Made by a program: the position numbers and the translations under genes. Below, piece by piece: positions 21,845-33,695 of a stretch of 64,000 nucleotides of DNA; the first letter of the stretch is position 1; each line of letters starts with the position of its first letter. The notes beneath the pieces were generated by a model. The model was not told the DNA's origin. It was given only the letters and a program-made list of their open reading frames with translations, and did no database searches. The stretch is from Austropuccinia psidii (lineage: Eukaryota; Basidiomycota; Pucciniomycetes; Pucciniales; Sphaerophragmiaceae), in assembly GCA_023105745.1 (NCBI GenBank), contig JALGQZ010000004.1, forward strand, positions 64,081,112 to 64,145,111, in the 5' to 3' direction.

Positions 21845-23193
21845 TGCTTGCTAGGGAAGCCTCCTGATGATGACCCAGGCTTGTTCTGAGGTCTCTTGAA
21901 GCATTTTTCAATTGGGTGCTTGCCCCCACAATAAGTACACAACCCTGCTTGAATCCTCCTCTCCTTTTCAGAACCGATTAATTTATTGTCTTTATTGAGG
22001 AGAGCAGCATGGGGTTTGTCCTTTGAAGATTGAAATTACTTGCCCTTCTTATTCTTCTTCTGATGAGGCCTCTTTTGAAATGAGTTTTGAGGAGGCCTAG
22101 ACTGATTGGATCCACTGACTGGAGGCTTCTTTTCTTGATTGCCACCCTTTTCCTTTTGCCTCTCATGATATCTTGTGTCTAATTCTAGAGTGACATCCAT
22201 AGGTTCTTGAAGAGTATCAAAAGTTCCAGGGTGAGAAGCCAACTGATCCAATAATCTTGATGCCAATCCTCTTCTGTAAACATGGATATAAGCTCTTTCC
22301 CCCCAATCTCCAATTCTTGACATTAAGCTTCTGAAATCTGCTATGTACAAGGAAACATGACCACTTTCCTTCATCCTCAAATTGTCCAACTCTTGTTCAG
22401 CTTTCCTGACTTCATTGGGGTCACCAAACAGAGTGAATAATTGAGATTCAAACAATGGCCAATTATTGAGGAGGTAGGAAGGGTCTTCATTGGAAATATT
22501 TGAGAGGTAAGGTTCAATCCATTTTCCAGCTCTACCAGTAAGAAAAGAAGTTGAGTACAAAACCTTCTTCCTGTCAGAGAAGAAGTTTGCTGGATCATTA
22601 TGGAAAATTAGTTGACAGGATTGGATAAATCCTCTCAACTTATGAGCTTGAGTACCATCAAAAGAATCAGGTGCCTTCATGGATGGAGTCTTGAAAGCAG
22701 GGGCTTTGGAATTGTCCCTGGGGGCAACTGCTTGAGTGAGTTGCCCCATGAATTGAGTCATCTGCTCCATCATCTTGAGGAGACTTGGATCAGTTTGAGA
22801 GACAAGAGGTTGACCAGAAAGGGCTAGATTAGAACCCTGAGGCACCTCTGGAGCATTTGCCAAGGCATCTGCCACTTCAGTTTCCCCAGAATCTTCCTCT
22901 TCCACAGACTCTTCCCCCTCCGCATCTTCAACTTCCCCTAATCTTGCTCTTGCACCTACAGACATGCCAGGGTAGCCACCCAAAAGTCCAGAAAAGGATC
23001 TTGATCTTCTAGATTTCATTCCACCTCTTCTTGAGGGTGCTGCTCCTTCCATTGGTGGTCCTCTGTCCAAATTTTCACTCAGTTGATGAACTGATGGTGT
23101 GCGGTCAAGAGGAGCCCTTGCTGTAGGAGTGAGAACAGCTGGAATTTTCTGGGATCTAGTATTCTTTGCTGGGGGGCTATGCTGGACTGGCAT
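21832..23193 (-). pseudogene. gag of chromovirus copy 3, one nonsense codon
   Basis: ATG 23191-23193 (MPVQHSPPAKNTRSQ start) to TGA 21832-21834. Basic N-terminus, acidic linker, capsid-type domain, basic linker and zinc knuckle CTYCGGKHPIEKC (CX2CX3HX4C, one residue shorter than the usual CX2CX4HX4C). A single TAA at 22036-22038, where copy 2 has a glutamine codon, would cut off the knuckle and the frameshift site, so no Gag-Pol could be made without readthrough. Otherwise intact. Confidence 0.88.
21838..21844 (-). promoter_or_regulatory. -1 ribosomal frameshift heptamer GGGAAAA, copy 3
   Basis: G GGA AAA in the gag frame, two codons before the gag stop. The -1 frame continues open into pol with no ATG nearby. 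A strong palindrome GCACAATTGTGC (21772-21783) follows about 55 nt downstream and could form a structure, though that is farther than the usual 5-9 nt spacing. Confidence 0.75.
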
Positions 23194-23842
23194 TATGAAA
23201 AGAATTAAAGTAACTTGATGGTATTAAGAAGAATAATCAGGCTTGGCCAAATCAATCACAATAAAATCTTGATGAATCTTGAGGAATCAATTCAAATCTT
23301 GAGGAATCAAATTCAATCAACAGTCAAATAAATTCAATCAATCAACAATCAATTCAATCAAATATCAATAATCTTGAGGAAATCAATAATCAATCAATAT
23401 TCAATCAATAATCAATCACTAAGTGTCTTCAAATGAAATCAAGTCTTGAGTAATCAATCAATCAGTTCAAAATCTTCAGAAATCAATTCAATATCTTGAG
23501 AGTTCAAAGTCAATAAATCCAATAAATCCTGAATCAATAACCCAAATGAATCCCAATGAATAATCCAATCAATTAAACCAATCAATAATCCCTAGATAAA
23601 ACCTGAATAAGAACACAGAAGAAATTTGATTGATAAAAAATAAAATGAAGTGATGAAATGGTCAGCAATGATTAAGAAAGGAAAAAGAATCAATTTTCAT
23701 AAGAATGAAATGAATGAGATGAAAATTGATGAGAGAGAAAATTTCATAGAAAATCATAAAAAATCATAAAATCATGAAAAGGTCATAATTGATGAATGAG
23801 AGGAAATGAATATAAATGAATGAAGAGAAAGAATCAAATATG
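23194..23842 (-). other. gag leader of copy 3, low-complexity AT-rich
   Basis: Same AATCAA/TCTTGAGGA composition as the other leaders. No gene. Confidence 0.65.
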
Positions 23843-23856
23843 AGTTAATTAATTTA
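23843..23856 (-). promoter_or_regulatory. Self-priming type primer-binding site, copy 3
   Basis: AGTTAATTAATTTA on the plus strand, one base from the LTR, is the perfect 14-nt reverse complement of TAAATTAATTAACT at 24218-24231 in the LTR. The LTR partner lies about 35-40 nt downstream of a TATA-like segment (24266-24272), where an RNA start is expected. Confidence 0.75.
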
Positions 23857-23857
23857 A

Positions 23858-24615
23858 TGTCACAGGGGCTCTTCGAAGTGAAGAGGGCCTGGCACTCAGT
23901 AAACTGGGACTCACTTATGGAGGGCTCAAAGATAAGATAAAAGGGGATACACTTAAGAGTGTTAAAGATAAATTGCTAAAGAATAAATATAAGAAAAGCA
24001 GCAACAAAGATAAGAGTAAAAGAATAGAAGAGCCAACCACAAACAAGTCCAAGTCCACTGTTTCAACCTGTCAGAATGGAAAGAGAAGGGTTAATAAGGA
24101 TATGGCCACCCAACTCATACTGTACAGGCAAAGAGAGAAATGCAAAGACTAACTTAAGATTAAATAATTATAATACCCAAAATAAGGATAAGAGTAATTA
24201 TAAAATAATAAATAAACTAAATTAATTAACTGGGGAAACGTCCCCAGGGGGAGAAAGAGGGGCTGGTATATGTGAGAATCACCAGCCCTGATCCAGAGGA
24301 AGAATTTTCATGAGAACAATTGATGATTGAATTGAGTCTGGCCAATACAGGTCCTGTACAGCTGTACAGAACCTGTACAAGAGGTGTGGTGTATTTGAGT
24401 GATCATACAGTTCCATACTGGTGTATTGAAACTGTATTGGGTGAATCCAACCTGTACAGGTATTGACAGGCTGTATTGATGTACCAAGGTGTATGCATGT
24501 TTCAGAATGAAGATTGCTGAAACTGACTGCTGATGCAGATACTGGATTTGCTGATTTGAGGTGTTTGAGTGGGTGTATGAATGAATACCCTTACCCCTGA
24601 TGGATGGTTGTTACA
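23858..24615 (-). repeat. 5' LTR of chromovirus copy 3
   Basis: 758 bp, TGTCAC...GTTACA. Features in minus-strand order: dyad-rich U3 with CTGTACAGCTGTACAG (24354-24369), TATA segment inside GGCTGGT/ACCAGCC, hairpin CTGGGGA/TCCCCAG, and the primer-complementary segment 24218-24231. Confidence 0.92.
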
Positions 24616-25660
24616 GTTGTACATGTGATGAACTTTAATATAGATAAGTTTATTTATATCAAAAACTTAAAATAATTAGTTTAAATGAGGATTAAAGTTA
24701 CATGGAGTTAAGAATAACACTGGTAACATTAAATTGGAATTAAAAACAAGTTGCCTTAAGCTAAGAACTTTGTTTTTAAGTATGGTTTTTCAGTTTTGAC
24801 CTGAGCACGCCCTCTATATTCATTATGAATCATGAGAGCTGCTCTGAAGACATAAAAAGAGTCTGTTCATCACTGTTTTTGTCCATCATTCATCATCAAT
24901 CCAATCATATTAGAAATTTAAACAGGTAAAGTTTTATTATTTATAAAATCTTATTATTAAAGTAATTCTTAAGTTATTTTATTCTTTATAGATTGTAAAT
25001 TAAAGAATTGAAGTCATAGAATCCAGATTATTGTTGTAATCATCAATAATATATTTTATATTATAAAATTATCATCTTAAATATCTTTTAAGATGCACAA
25101 ATTCCTCTTGAAAACTCTATAATCTTAAATTTTATCATAAAAAGTTGTTTTATCTTTAAAATTATTGATTTTAGGCGTGTTTTTAACTTATAATCATTAT
25201 TTAATATAATAACTGTTGTCGTTTGACTTGTTGTATTGAATAAATATTACAAGTAAGTTTTCTCTAAAGTTCTATATTTTTTTATCTAGTATTAGTTTTT
25301 TTATAGGATTTTATTCTATAAGAATTATTTCTGCACAGTGTGTGTTATAATTCTTTTATAAATAATATTTATATTTCCATGTGTAATTGTCTCATTAAGA
25401 GCTTTACAATTCTTATTGTCATAACTGTCAGTGACTATAACAATAATAGAATAATTATAATTTATTATAATTATTATTATTATTTTTCATTATTATATTT
25501 TTATAATAATAATTAAGTTTGTTTTTATATAACTATTTTTAATAATTATATTTAATTTTGTGGTTATAATATTTTATTATATTATATATTTCTATTGAGG
25601 ACAGTCATAGTACTCTTGATTTTGCTATTATTATCAAGAGTTTCATAGACAAACCTTACA

Positions 25661-26074
25661 AATAATAAATAAACTAAATTAATTAACTGGGGAAAAGTCC
25701 CCAGGGGGAGAAAGAGGGGCTGGTAAATGTGAGAATCACCAGCCCTGATCCAGAGAGAGAATTTCCATGGGAGGATTTGATTATTGAATTGATTTTGGCC
25801 AATACAGGTCCTGTACAGCTGTACAGGGCCTGTAAAAGAGGAGTGGTGGTATTGAGTTATAATACAGTTTGGAAATGGTGTATCCATAACTGTATTGGGT
25901 AATTTCAACCTGTAAAAGTATTAACAGGCTGTATTGATGAACCAGACTGTATGCATGTTTCATCAAGGAAGATTGCTGAAACTGAATGTTGATACACACA
26001 GTGGATTTGCTGGTCTAAGGTGCTTGAGTGGGTGTACATATGACTGCCCTTACCCCTGATGAGTGGTTGTTACA
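25661..26074 (-). repeat. Partial 3' LTR of chromovirus D
   Basis: Matches the U3 side of the copy 3 LTR (AATAATAAATAAACTAAATT start, GTTGTTACA end). The R-U5 part is missing at the junction with LTR E. Confidence 0.85.
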
Positions 26075-27046
26075 GTATCCCCCTCTTGAAACTGGTGGGC
26101 TCCTAAACACCATAATACCCTGCCACTGTTGAGTGGCATCTAACTATCCCCACATTTTTTCAAAAAATTTCCTTTTAATTTTCTTTTCCTCTTGACCACT
26201 ATCCTGAAAATCGTTTTTCCGATTCTTCCCTGTCAAATTAATTTGATCCCCCCTCTTTAAATTGAGTAAGTCTTCCACTTCAAAATATGCCTTCTTGTAT
26301 TCTTTTGATCCAATAAGTCCTTCTTTTTGGGGCATGGCCTTGGGTTGTATCCCAAAGTGATGGCCACTGAGCTCTTCTGCTCAAAAATGGATGCAAAATG
26401 AGTATATGAATGTATACTCATATGACAAGGGCCAACCTGATGTTGGGCCCTTCCTTGCCTTGACTGAACATGTCTTGAAAAAGAAGCTTCAAGGGGTCTT
26501 GTCCCCATTTACCTTGGAAATACCTCCCCTGGCTTACAATAACTATTTTGAGCCTTGGCCCTTGCTAGGATGCTTCTTGATCAAATTGATTTTATGGCCA
26601 TTTGGGCCTTTTTTTGGTCTTGGGGTGAAAATGGCTGGAAATTTATATATGGCCATTTTTGGCCTATTCCAAGTTCTGGTGTCCTACGGTCCGCGGTCCG
26701 TGGGGGCTATTGGAGGCCTCCAGGACCAAAATGGACCCCCTGGGCCCAGTTTTGCTGGGGACCCAGGGATGCCATGGGACCATAAATTGGCCCATGGCCC
26801 CAAATTTCACCTACATGGCCTGGACCCATTGAGAGGGTCCAGGACCATAATATCCTGGCCTCCCTACAGTTGAAGGGGAGGTCCTGGGTGATGAATTCAG
26901 CCCCAAAGGGGTCTTGAATCTTCACCTTGCAGGCCTTGAGGGGGGCCATAGTTGGGTTATTGCCTGATTTCCTTGAGGTCATAGTTTTTTACTTGAAATA
27001 GACTGATTCTGATGTATTTAATCTTCTGCTTGCATATTTCTTAGTC
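26075..27046 (+). promoter_or_regulatory. Upstream region of accessory gene, D
   Basis: 972 bp, collinear with 15114-16088. Keeps an inverted repeat ATGAGTATA/TATACTCAT (26398-26421) and the GC-rich GGTCCGCGGTCCG (26688-26700) followed by TGGGGGCTATTGGAGGCC. The longer palindrome of copy 3 is not present. Confidence 0.5.
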
Positions 27047-28027
27047 ATGAGTTCCAAAATGACTGAACTCACTGAATCTCCTCCTTCTGCAATGCCACCT
27101 TCTGCTCTTTGTGGTTCTGGCTCCTCAGTTGATTGGCTTCTTCTGGACATTTCGATCCCTCCCAAACTTATGACGTTTACAAGGCAGTTGAAGCTCTTGA
27201 TCCTGCTTGTACTGAATGTTTGGCCAAGGGTAAGGATTGTTTTCAACATTACAATCCCTGATCTTCAAAGTATCACTATTGTTTCATTGGAAAGAAGCCA
27301 TGTTGTTGTACCGGGGTGCAAGCTTCAAATGTCAGGAGGTATTTATGGAGTAGAAAAGATGGGCCTTTTGGAAAAGCGTTTCAAGTTTCTGAGGCATCCA
27401 CTCCTGATGGAACTTCAGGGTTTTCTAATTGTGAGTAATTTGAGTATTTTGATTGAATTTGGTACTGATATTCTTGACTTAGTGACTGGTTCTAGGCGGG
27501 TGAATGTGGCAAGGTGGATTAATGTTGGAGGACCCATTCCAGTTGGTGATATGCCAACATACTCCAGCTCAGAAGTCCCAATCTCCAGAATCAACACTGA
27601 CAGTGCAGTGAAGAGAATAAGAAGAATTTCTGATTCCCCACCTGATCCAGATGCTGAAGGCAGTGTTGAATTGGATGGTGAAGAAGTTGAAGTTGTTCCT
27701 CATTCAGTTGGCCATCCATCCAGCACTTCCTCTTCTCAGCCTCTTGCCAACAGATTCCATGGTCACATAATTCCCAGTACTCCCAGAACTTTCCAACCTA
27801 CTCTTGCTGCCATTCCTACCTCCCTTCCTCCTGCTTCACCAAGTCCTTCCCATTCCAGGCCTGCTTTGAATCAAGCAGTAAGACCATCAACCATCCAGCA
27901 ACCTAGGAACTCACCCATAACCACCTCTCAACATCTCCAACCTATGGCCAGTTCTAGCAGAAGAGGAGATGGCTTTTCTCCTTTACCGTTTCCTGCCGCT
28001 CAAGTATTTCAAAGAAGAGATTGTTGG
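27047..28027 (+). pseudogene. Accessory Zn2Cys6-like gene of D, 5' piece
   Basis: ATG 27047 with the MSSKMTELTES start; intron 27431-27482; exon 2 runs to the solo LTR. Against copy 3 there is a deletion causing a frameshift before the cysteine cluster, an in-frame TGA within the cluster's loop, and the fourth cysteine is tyrosine. The Ser/Pro-rich middle and acidic patch remain. The gene continues at 29953-29991 and 60295-60475. Confidence 0.8.
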
Positions 28028-29952
28028 TGTGAGCCTTGAGGTATATTTTACATACCCAAATAGGCCACAATTATCTTAAAAATAAGTTCTGAAGTATGCA
28101 TAACGCATAAGTCATGCATATATCCAAAATTCATCATTTTTGATTTCAGAAAAGATGAAAAACTTTCTATTGAGTAACTGAATCCATGAATTTAAGGCCA
28201 GATTTGGATCCTACACAAAATTTCACCTAGGGTAGCTCCATAGAGTGAATAAGCTCAAATTAACTCTTTGAGGTGGTAATATGGAAAATACTTCAATACC
28301 ACATCATCAATACCACATAAAAGATCCATGAAAATTTTTGTTTTTCTTAATTTCACGCCAAAATAATGGGAATGTGAGAACTCCCATGTTACATATACAG
28401 TAGGAATAGTGTTATGCATGTTTTGGGCACTGAATATAATGGTATTCTTACATGGACAATTTGTACACCCATAGTGGATATCTCACTTGTAGCTTAATTT
28501 TCTATTTTGACGTGAAAAATAGGCAAGGGGGACAAAAGACATCAAAGAGAGCCAGGGTACCCAGCTTCTGAGGACTCAGAGGCTTGGACAGCTCCAAAGC
28601 TTGGATCCATGGCTGATATTGGCCCAATTAGTAAGCTAAAACACTTTGGGAACCTGGTTACCATGTTACAACTACAGTAAATCTTAAGAAAATAGGAAAT
28701 AACCTGCTATTTTGACATGCCAAGGAGGTAAAGAACTACTTAGACTCCTGTAACCATGTCAAGTCTTAATGACTTTCCATGAATAAGACCCAAAAAAGTA
28801 ATGAAAACCCTTTTTGGACTTTTATACATTGATTCACCTCATAGGAACTAGTTAACACTGATATTTGCAATTCTACATAGAAATGAGGTAAAAACTTCAA
28901 AAATTCCTTCAAAACACAATTCTTGATGAATATCTCTGAAACTTTCAGGACCAATGAAGAACTGTAGTATCTATGGTAAAACCAAAAAGAATCCTAGTTT
29001 TACTAGTAAAATTAAAAGTTTTACTTACAGTCCATTTTTGACTATTCTACATGAAACACTGAATGTTCAAAAATTCACAGTAATTACAACCTGTGATGAA
29101 ATTTCCAGTAAAATTTATAAGTTTGAGAAATCGATGATTATTTTGGAATAAAAGAAGATTTACAGATTTTACTCCTTTTATTCTTAACCATATTGGGGTT
29201 GGTAGTCACGTAAAAGCATCAATTAACTAATTATGATAATCTTATGTGACAACATATGATGCAATCAATAATCCAAAAGTGATTATTGTTTTCTAACTCA
29301 CTGGTTTTGCAGTTTGCTCCATGCCACGTCTCTGTGAGCTGTTTTTGACTTAAAAGAGGCCTCCTCTTGGTGTTTTTTCCATATCAAATCATCTTATTAT
29401 CCATTTATATCATTGTTACCAACAAGTAAGTATTAGTTAAAGCTATTCTTAAGTGTTTTAATTCTTTCAGAATCAATCAGAAAGACTTGAAATCATAGAA
29501 TCCAACTATATATTGTTGTAATCCTTCTATAAATCAATTTGATCCCTTGAAATCCACAATTCTACGTCAAATTTCTCTACTTATATCTTTCAATAAGTTC
29601 TTTGAAGTATGAGTGAGTCATTTATCTTTAATTCTTAAAGTTTCTCTCTGAAATTAGTTTTCTTCAAGAATTATATTTATAATTATTTTTGTAAAAGATA
29701 ATTATATATTAAAATAATTTTATTATTTCAATAAAGGAAGTTTTTATTATGAAATTCTTCTTGTAATTGATTCTTGTAGACAATTACTGCTCACTGTTAA
29801 AATCACTAGTAGTGTTTAACAAGTGAAAGAAATAATTCTTTAATTATTTAATTGTGGCTATAATAATATTTTATTATTATATTTCATAAGAACAGACAGA
29901 GTACTGTTGATTAAGAGTAATATTATCATCAGTTGCATAGTCAAATCTTACA
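28028..29952 (+). repeat. Solo LTR, same family as the intact element
   Basis: 1925 bp, TGTGAGCC...CTTACA, flanked by GTTGG (28023-28027) and GTTAG (29953-29957), a 5-bp duplication with one change. The sense strand matches the LTRs at 31635-33555 and 40006-41926 (which lie in the opposite orientation). No internal region remains, so it arose by recombination between LTRs. It interrupts exon 2 of the D accessory gene. Confidence 0.88.
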
Positions 29953-29991
29953 GTTAGCCTATCCAAGTTACCAGAGAAGATCCAAACACGG
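29953..29991 (+). pseudogene. Accessory gene of D, middle piece (39 bp)
   Basis: CCTATCCAAGTTACCAGAG matches copy 3 at 17099-17117, caught between the solo LTR and element G. Confidence 0.75.
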
Positions 29992-30974
29992 TGTGAAACT
30001 CTTTTTAGTGTGGGATTGGATAAGGCAGTCTTTGGGGGGGAAATCACAGGTAAACAGTTTTTAATTGCTGAATGATCCTGTAACCAAGGGTGCTAAGGTG
30101 TATTAGCTGCCCCTCTGAATATACTAAATAATCTCCCTATAGAGCTCACAAATCAATATTTGAAATTGTGGCTTTACAACTAGAGAAGACTTTCAGAAGT
30201 CTCTATCAGACATACTCAATTATTAGATAAGTAATTTTTATGATTACTATATATATATAAAATGGCTTAATACCACTATTTTATAGGTTAAAAGTAGTAT
30301 TTAAATATAAATTTAGTATTGTCAATGTATAATAATATAGATATATGATATTTTAAACTATATGTGTTTATTTATATTTTTAGGTTAATTATTGATTATA
30401 AGGTAAATTAAAAATATAATATATAGAATATACTGGAGACAATACTATAATGTTTTTCTTTTATTATAGAAGGGTGGGTTTTATATTTATTGATTTTTTT
30501 TGAGGGATCTTATGACCAATATAGCTAATAATCCTTATTTGATAAGAATATATATCCCTCAATGGATTCAGGATCTAATAATGACAAGGAGAAGATAGCT
30601 ATTAATATTAACTCTAATAATAATAACGGCTTTGAGAAGTAATGTATGACTACTACTAATATGTATTATGATAATACTATTTATTCAATATTAAACTCTT
30701 TCATTAATAGTGTAAATACTTTCTTTCATCAATAATTTATGACTAATATTTTCTTCTGAGCTTTGCTACTGAGCTTTATAACTTTATTTTGCTAGCTATC
30801 CTACTAGAATAGGGATGGATGGATCCTGTAGATTGAGGACTAGATTTCCATTTATTGGGGAAATAATTCCATGAGAATGGGGGAAAATAAGGGAGAAAGG
30901 CCCTCTATTTATATTCTTTGGGCCCTCCATAGAGGCACTCAAAAACAGGGGACTTGGAAATTTTTTTACCTTGA

Positions 30975-31440
30975 GGTATTTTAGCTGGTGAGTGTTTTTG
31001 TAATGGTGTCATTTGATAAAGATATTCCACCATATGTTTGGAATATTGCATCATTTTGAACTTTATTGATGTTTATGCACAGCCTTGAGCTAATTTTGCT
31101 GGTAAGTTATTTTGAGATGGTGTCATTGGATCAAGATATTGCACCATATGTTTGGTATATTGCACCATATTTTAAACCTTTATTTTTAATTAATTAAGCT
31201 TTAATATTATTATGCACAGCCTTGAGGGAATTCAGCTGGTGAGTAACTTGGAGATGGTGTCCTTTGGTAGAGATATTGCACCATATGCTTGGTAAATTGC
31301 ATCATTTCCTGAGTTATTATGTATTATGAGGTGTTTTTGCTGGTGATTATTATGTTGGATGGTGTCATTTGACTTCATTATTGCACCATTTATTTGGTCA
31401 ATTGCACCATTTTTCATTCTTTTTATTATGTAATATTTTT
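30975..31440 (-). repeat. Four degenerate tandem units inside G LTR
   Basis: Units of about 115-130 bp share GCTGGTGAG, GATGGTGTCATTTG and ATATTGCACCATATGTTTGG. Present again at 59220-59665, so they belong to the LTR; likely transcription-control repeats in U3. Confidence 0.65.
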
Positions 31441-31634
31441 AAAATCTATTTGGTGTTAATTTGGATATGAGTTGATTTAGTACAATTATTGCATCATTTG
31501 TTTGTATTATGATTGATCATTGATGCAATTATTTCAAGCCTATATGGAGCTTTCTATGCATGAAGTCAATTAAGGTTTGATTCAATTCCATTTTTTTATA
31601 CAATGGATGTGTATTAATACTTTTTTAGTTAATC

Positions 31635-33555
31635 TGTAAGATGTGACTATGAAACTGATGATAATATTACTATTAATCAACAGTACTATGTCTGTTCTTA
31701 TGAAATATAATAATAAAAAATTATTATAACCACAATTAAATAATTATAAAATTATTTCTTTCACGTGTTATACACTACTAGCGATTATAACTGTGAGCAA
31801 TAATTGTCTACAAGAATCAATTACAAGAAGAATTTAATAATAAAAACTTCTTTATTAAAATAATGAAATTATTTTAATATATAATTATCTTTTACAAGAA
31901 TAATTATAAAGATAATTCTTGAAGAAAACTATTACTAGAGAAAAACTTTAAGAATTAAAGATAAATGACTCACTAATACTCCAAAGAACTTATTGATAGA
32001 TAAAAGTAGAGAAATTTGACGTGGAATTGTGGATTTAAGGGATAAAAAGGATTTATAACAGTATTACAACAATATATAGTTGGATTCTAGGATTTCACGT
32101 CTTTCTGGATGATTTGGAAAGATTTAAAACACTTAAGAATAGCTTTAACTAATACTTACTTGTTGGTAATAATGATTTGATAAATTGATAAGATGATGAT
32201 ACGGAAAAAACAGCAAGAATAGGCTTCTTTTAAGTCAACAACAGCTCACAGAGGCGTGCCATGGAGCAAACTGAAAAACCAGTGAGTGAGAAAACAATAA
32301 ACCTTTTTGGATTAATGATTGCATCATCTGTTGTCACGTAAGATTATCATAATTACTTAATTGATGCTTTTACGTGACTACCAACCCCAATATGGTTAAG
32401 AATAAAAGGAGTAACAACAGTAAATCTTCTTTCATTCTAAAATAATCATTGATTTCTCAAAATTATCAATGTTATTGCCAATTTCATCACAGAATTTAAT
32501 TACTGTGAATTTTTGAAGATTCAGTGTTTCACGTAGAATGGTCAAAAATGGACTGTAAGTAAAACTTTTAATTTTACTAATGAAACTGTAATTCTTTTTG
32601 GTTGTACCATAGATAATACAGTTCTTCATTGGTCCTGAAAGGTTCAGAAAGATTCATTAAGAATTGTATTTTTAATGAATTTTTGAAGTTTTTACCTCAT
32701 TTCTACGTAGAATTGCAAATAGCAGTATTTTGCTGGTTGCTATGAGGTAAATCAATGAATATGAGTCCCAAATGGGTTTTAATTACTCTTTTAGGGTCTA
32801 TTCATGGAAATTCATCAAGAATTGACGTGGTTACAGGAGTCTAAGTAGCTCATTACCTCCTTGGCACGTCAAAATAGCAGGTTATTTGCTATTTTCTTGT
32901 GATTACAATAGGTGTAACTTGGTAACCAAGTTCCCAAAGAGTTTTAGTTTACCAATTGGGCCAAGATGAGCCATGGATCCATGCTCTGGAGCTATCCACG
33001 CCTCTGAGGCCTCAGAAGTTGGGTACCCTGGCTCTCTTTGATGTCTTTTGTCCCCCTTGCCTAATTTTTACGTCAAAATAGTAATTTAAGCTCAAAGTGA
33101 GATATCCACCATGGGTGTACCAAAAGTCCATGTAAGAATACTATGATATTAAGTGCTCAAAACATGCATAACACTATTCTTAGTGTATATGTAACATGGG
33201 ATTTCTCACTTTTCCATTATTTTGGCGTGAAATTAAGAAAAACAAAAATTTTCACGGATCTTTTATGTGGTATTGATGATGTGGTATTGAAGTATTTTCC
33301 ATTTTACCACCTCAAATACTTAAATTGAGCTTATTCACTCTATGGGTCTACCCTAGGTGAATTTTTGTGTAGAATCCAAATCTGGTCTTAAATCCATGGA
33401 TTTACTTACTCAATAAAAAGTTATTCATCTTTTCTGAAATTGAAAATGATGAATTTTGGATATATGCATGACTTATGAGTTTTGCATAATTCAAAATTTC
33501 TTTTTAAGATAATTGTGGCCTATTTGGGTATGTAAAATATACCTCAAGGCTCACA
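31635..33555 (-). repeat. 3' LTR of intact element
   Basis: 1921 bp, TGTAAG...CTCACA on the plus strand. It contains a 65-codon ATG frame in the sense orientation (32629-32432), also open in the other LTR (41000-40803) and the solo LTR (28954-29151). Confidence 0.93.
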
Positions 33556-33572
33556 TTCCCTCCCACCAAAAA
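33556..33572 (-). promoter_or_regulatory. Polypurine tract of intact element
   Basis: Minus strand TTGGTGGGAGGGAA directly before the 3' LTR, the expected site of plus-strand priming. Confidence 0.7.
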
Positions 33573-33695
33573 ATAAAATTGTACTACAATTTTATTAGTG
33601 ATAAAAGAATAAGGCCCCAAGGGGGGTTAATGTCCACTGTCCAACCTCTTCACATTACTCAGATCAATTAATTCAAAGCACATTTATAGACATAT

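Larger units (their letters stand above)
14354..24615 (-). mobile_element. Chromovirus copy 3, subfamily B, full length with both LTRs
   Basis: 10,262 bp flanked by GTTGT (14349-14353 and 24616-24620). Minus-strand order: 5' LTR 23858-24615, self-priming site, leader, gag, -1 frameshift site, pol with C-terminal chromodomain, then a convergent accessory gene on the plus strand, polypurine tract (15114-15127, CAAGAGGGGGATAC on the minus strand) and 3' LTR 14354-15113. The LTRs differ at about five positions by eye, so insertion is recent, yet gag, pol and the accessory gene each carry a premature stop. Confidence 0.93.
13248..25660 (+). repeat. LTR E (about 2.1 kb), split by copy 3
   Basis: Halves 13248-14353 and 24621-25660 together read TGTGAGG...CTTACA in plus orientation. 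Beginning (TGTGAGG..ATAACATACCC.TA.GGCCAC) and end (CATAGACAAACCTTACA) resemble the LTR of the intact element at 31635-41926 and the solo LTR at 28028, so it is a diverged relative. Copy 3 inserted into it with the duplication GTTGT. The outer flanks (GAGCC left, AATAA right) do not match, and the right flank is the middle of a chromovirus LTR, so this is not a clean insertion. Confidence 0.72.
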
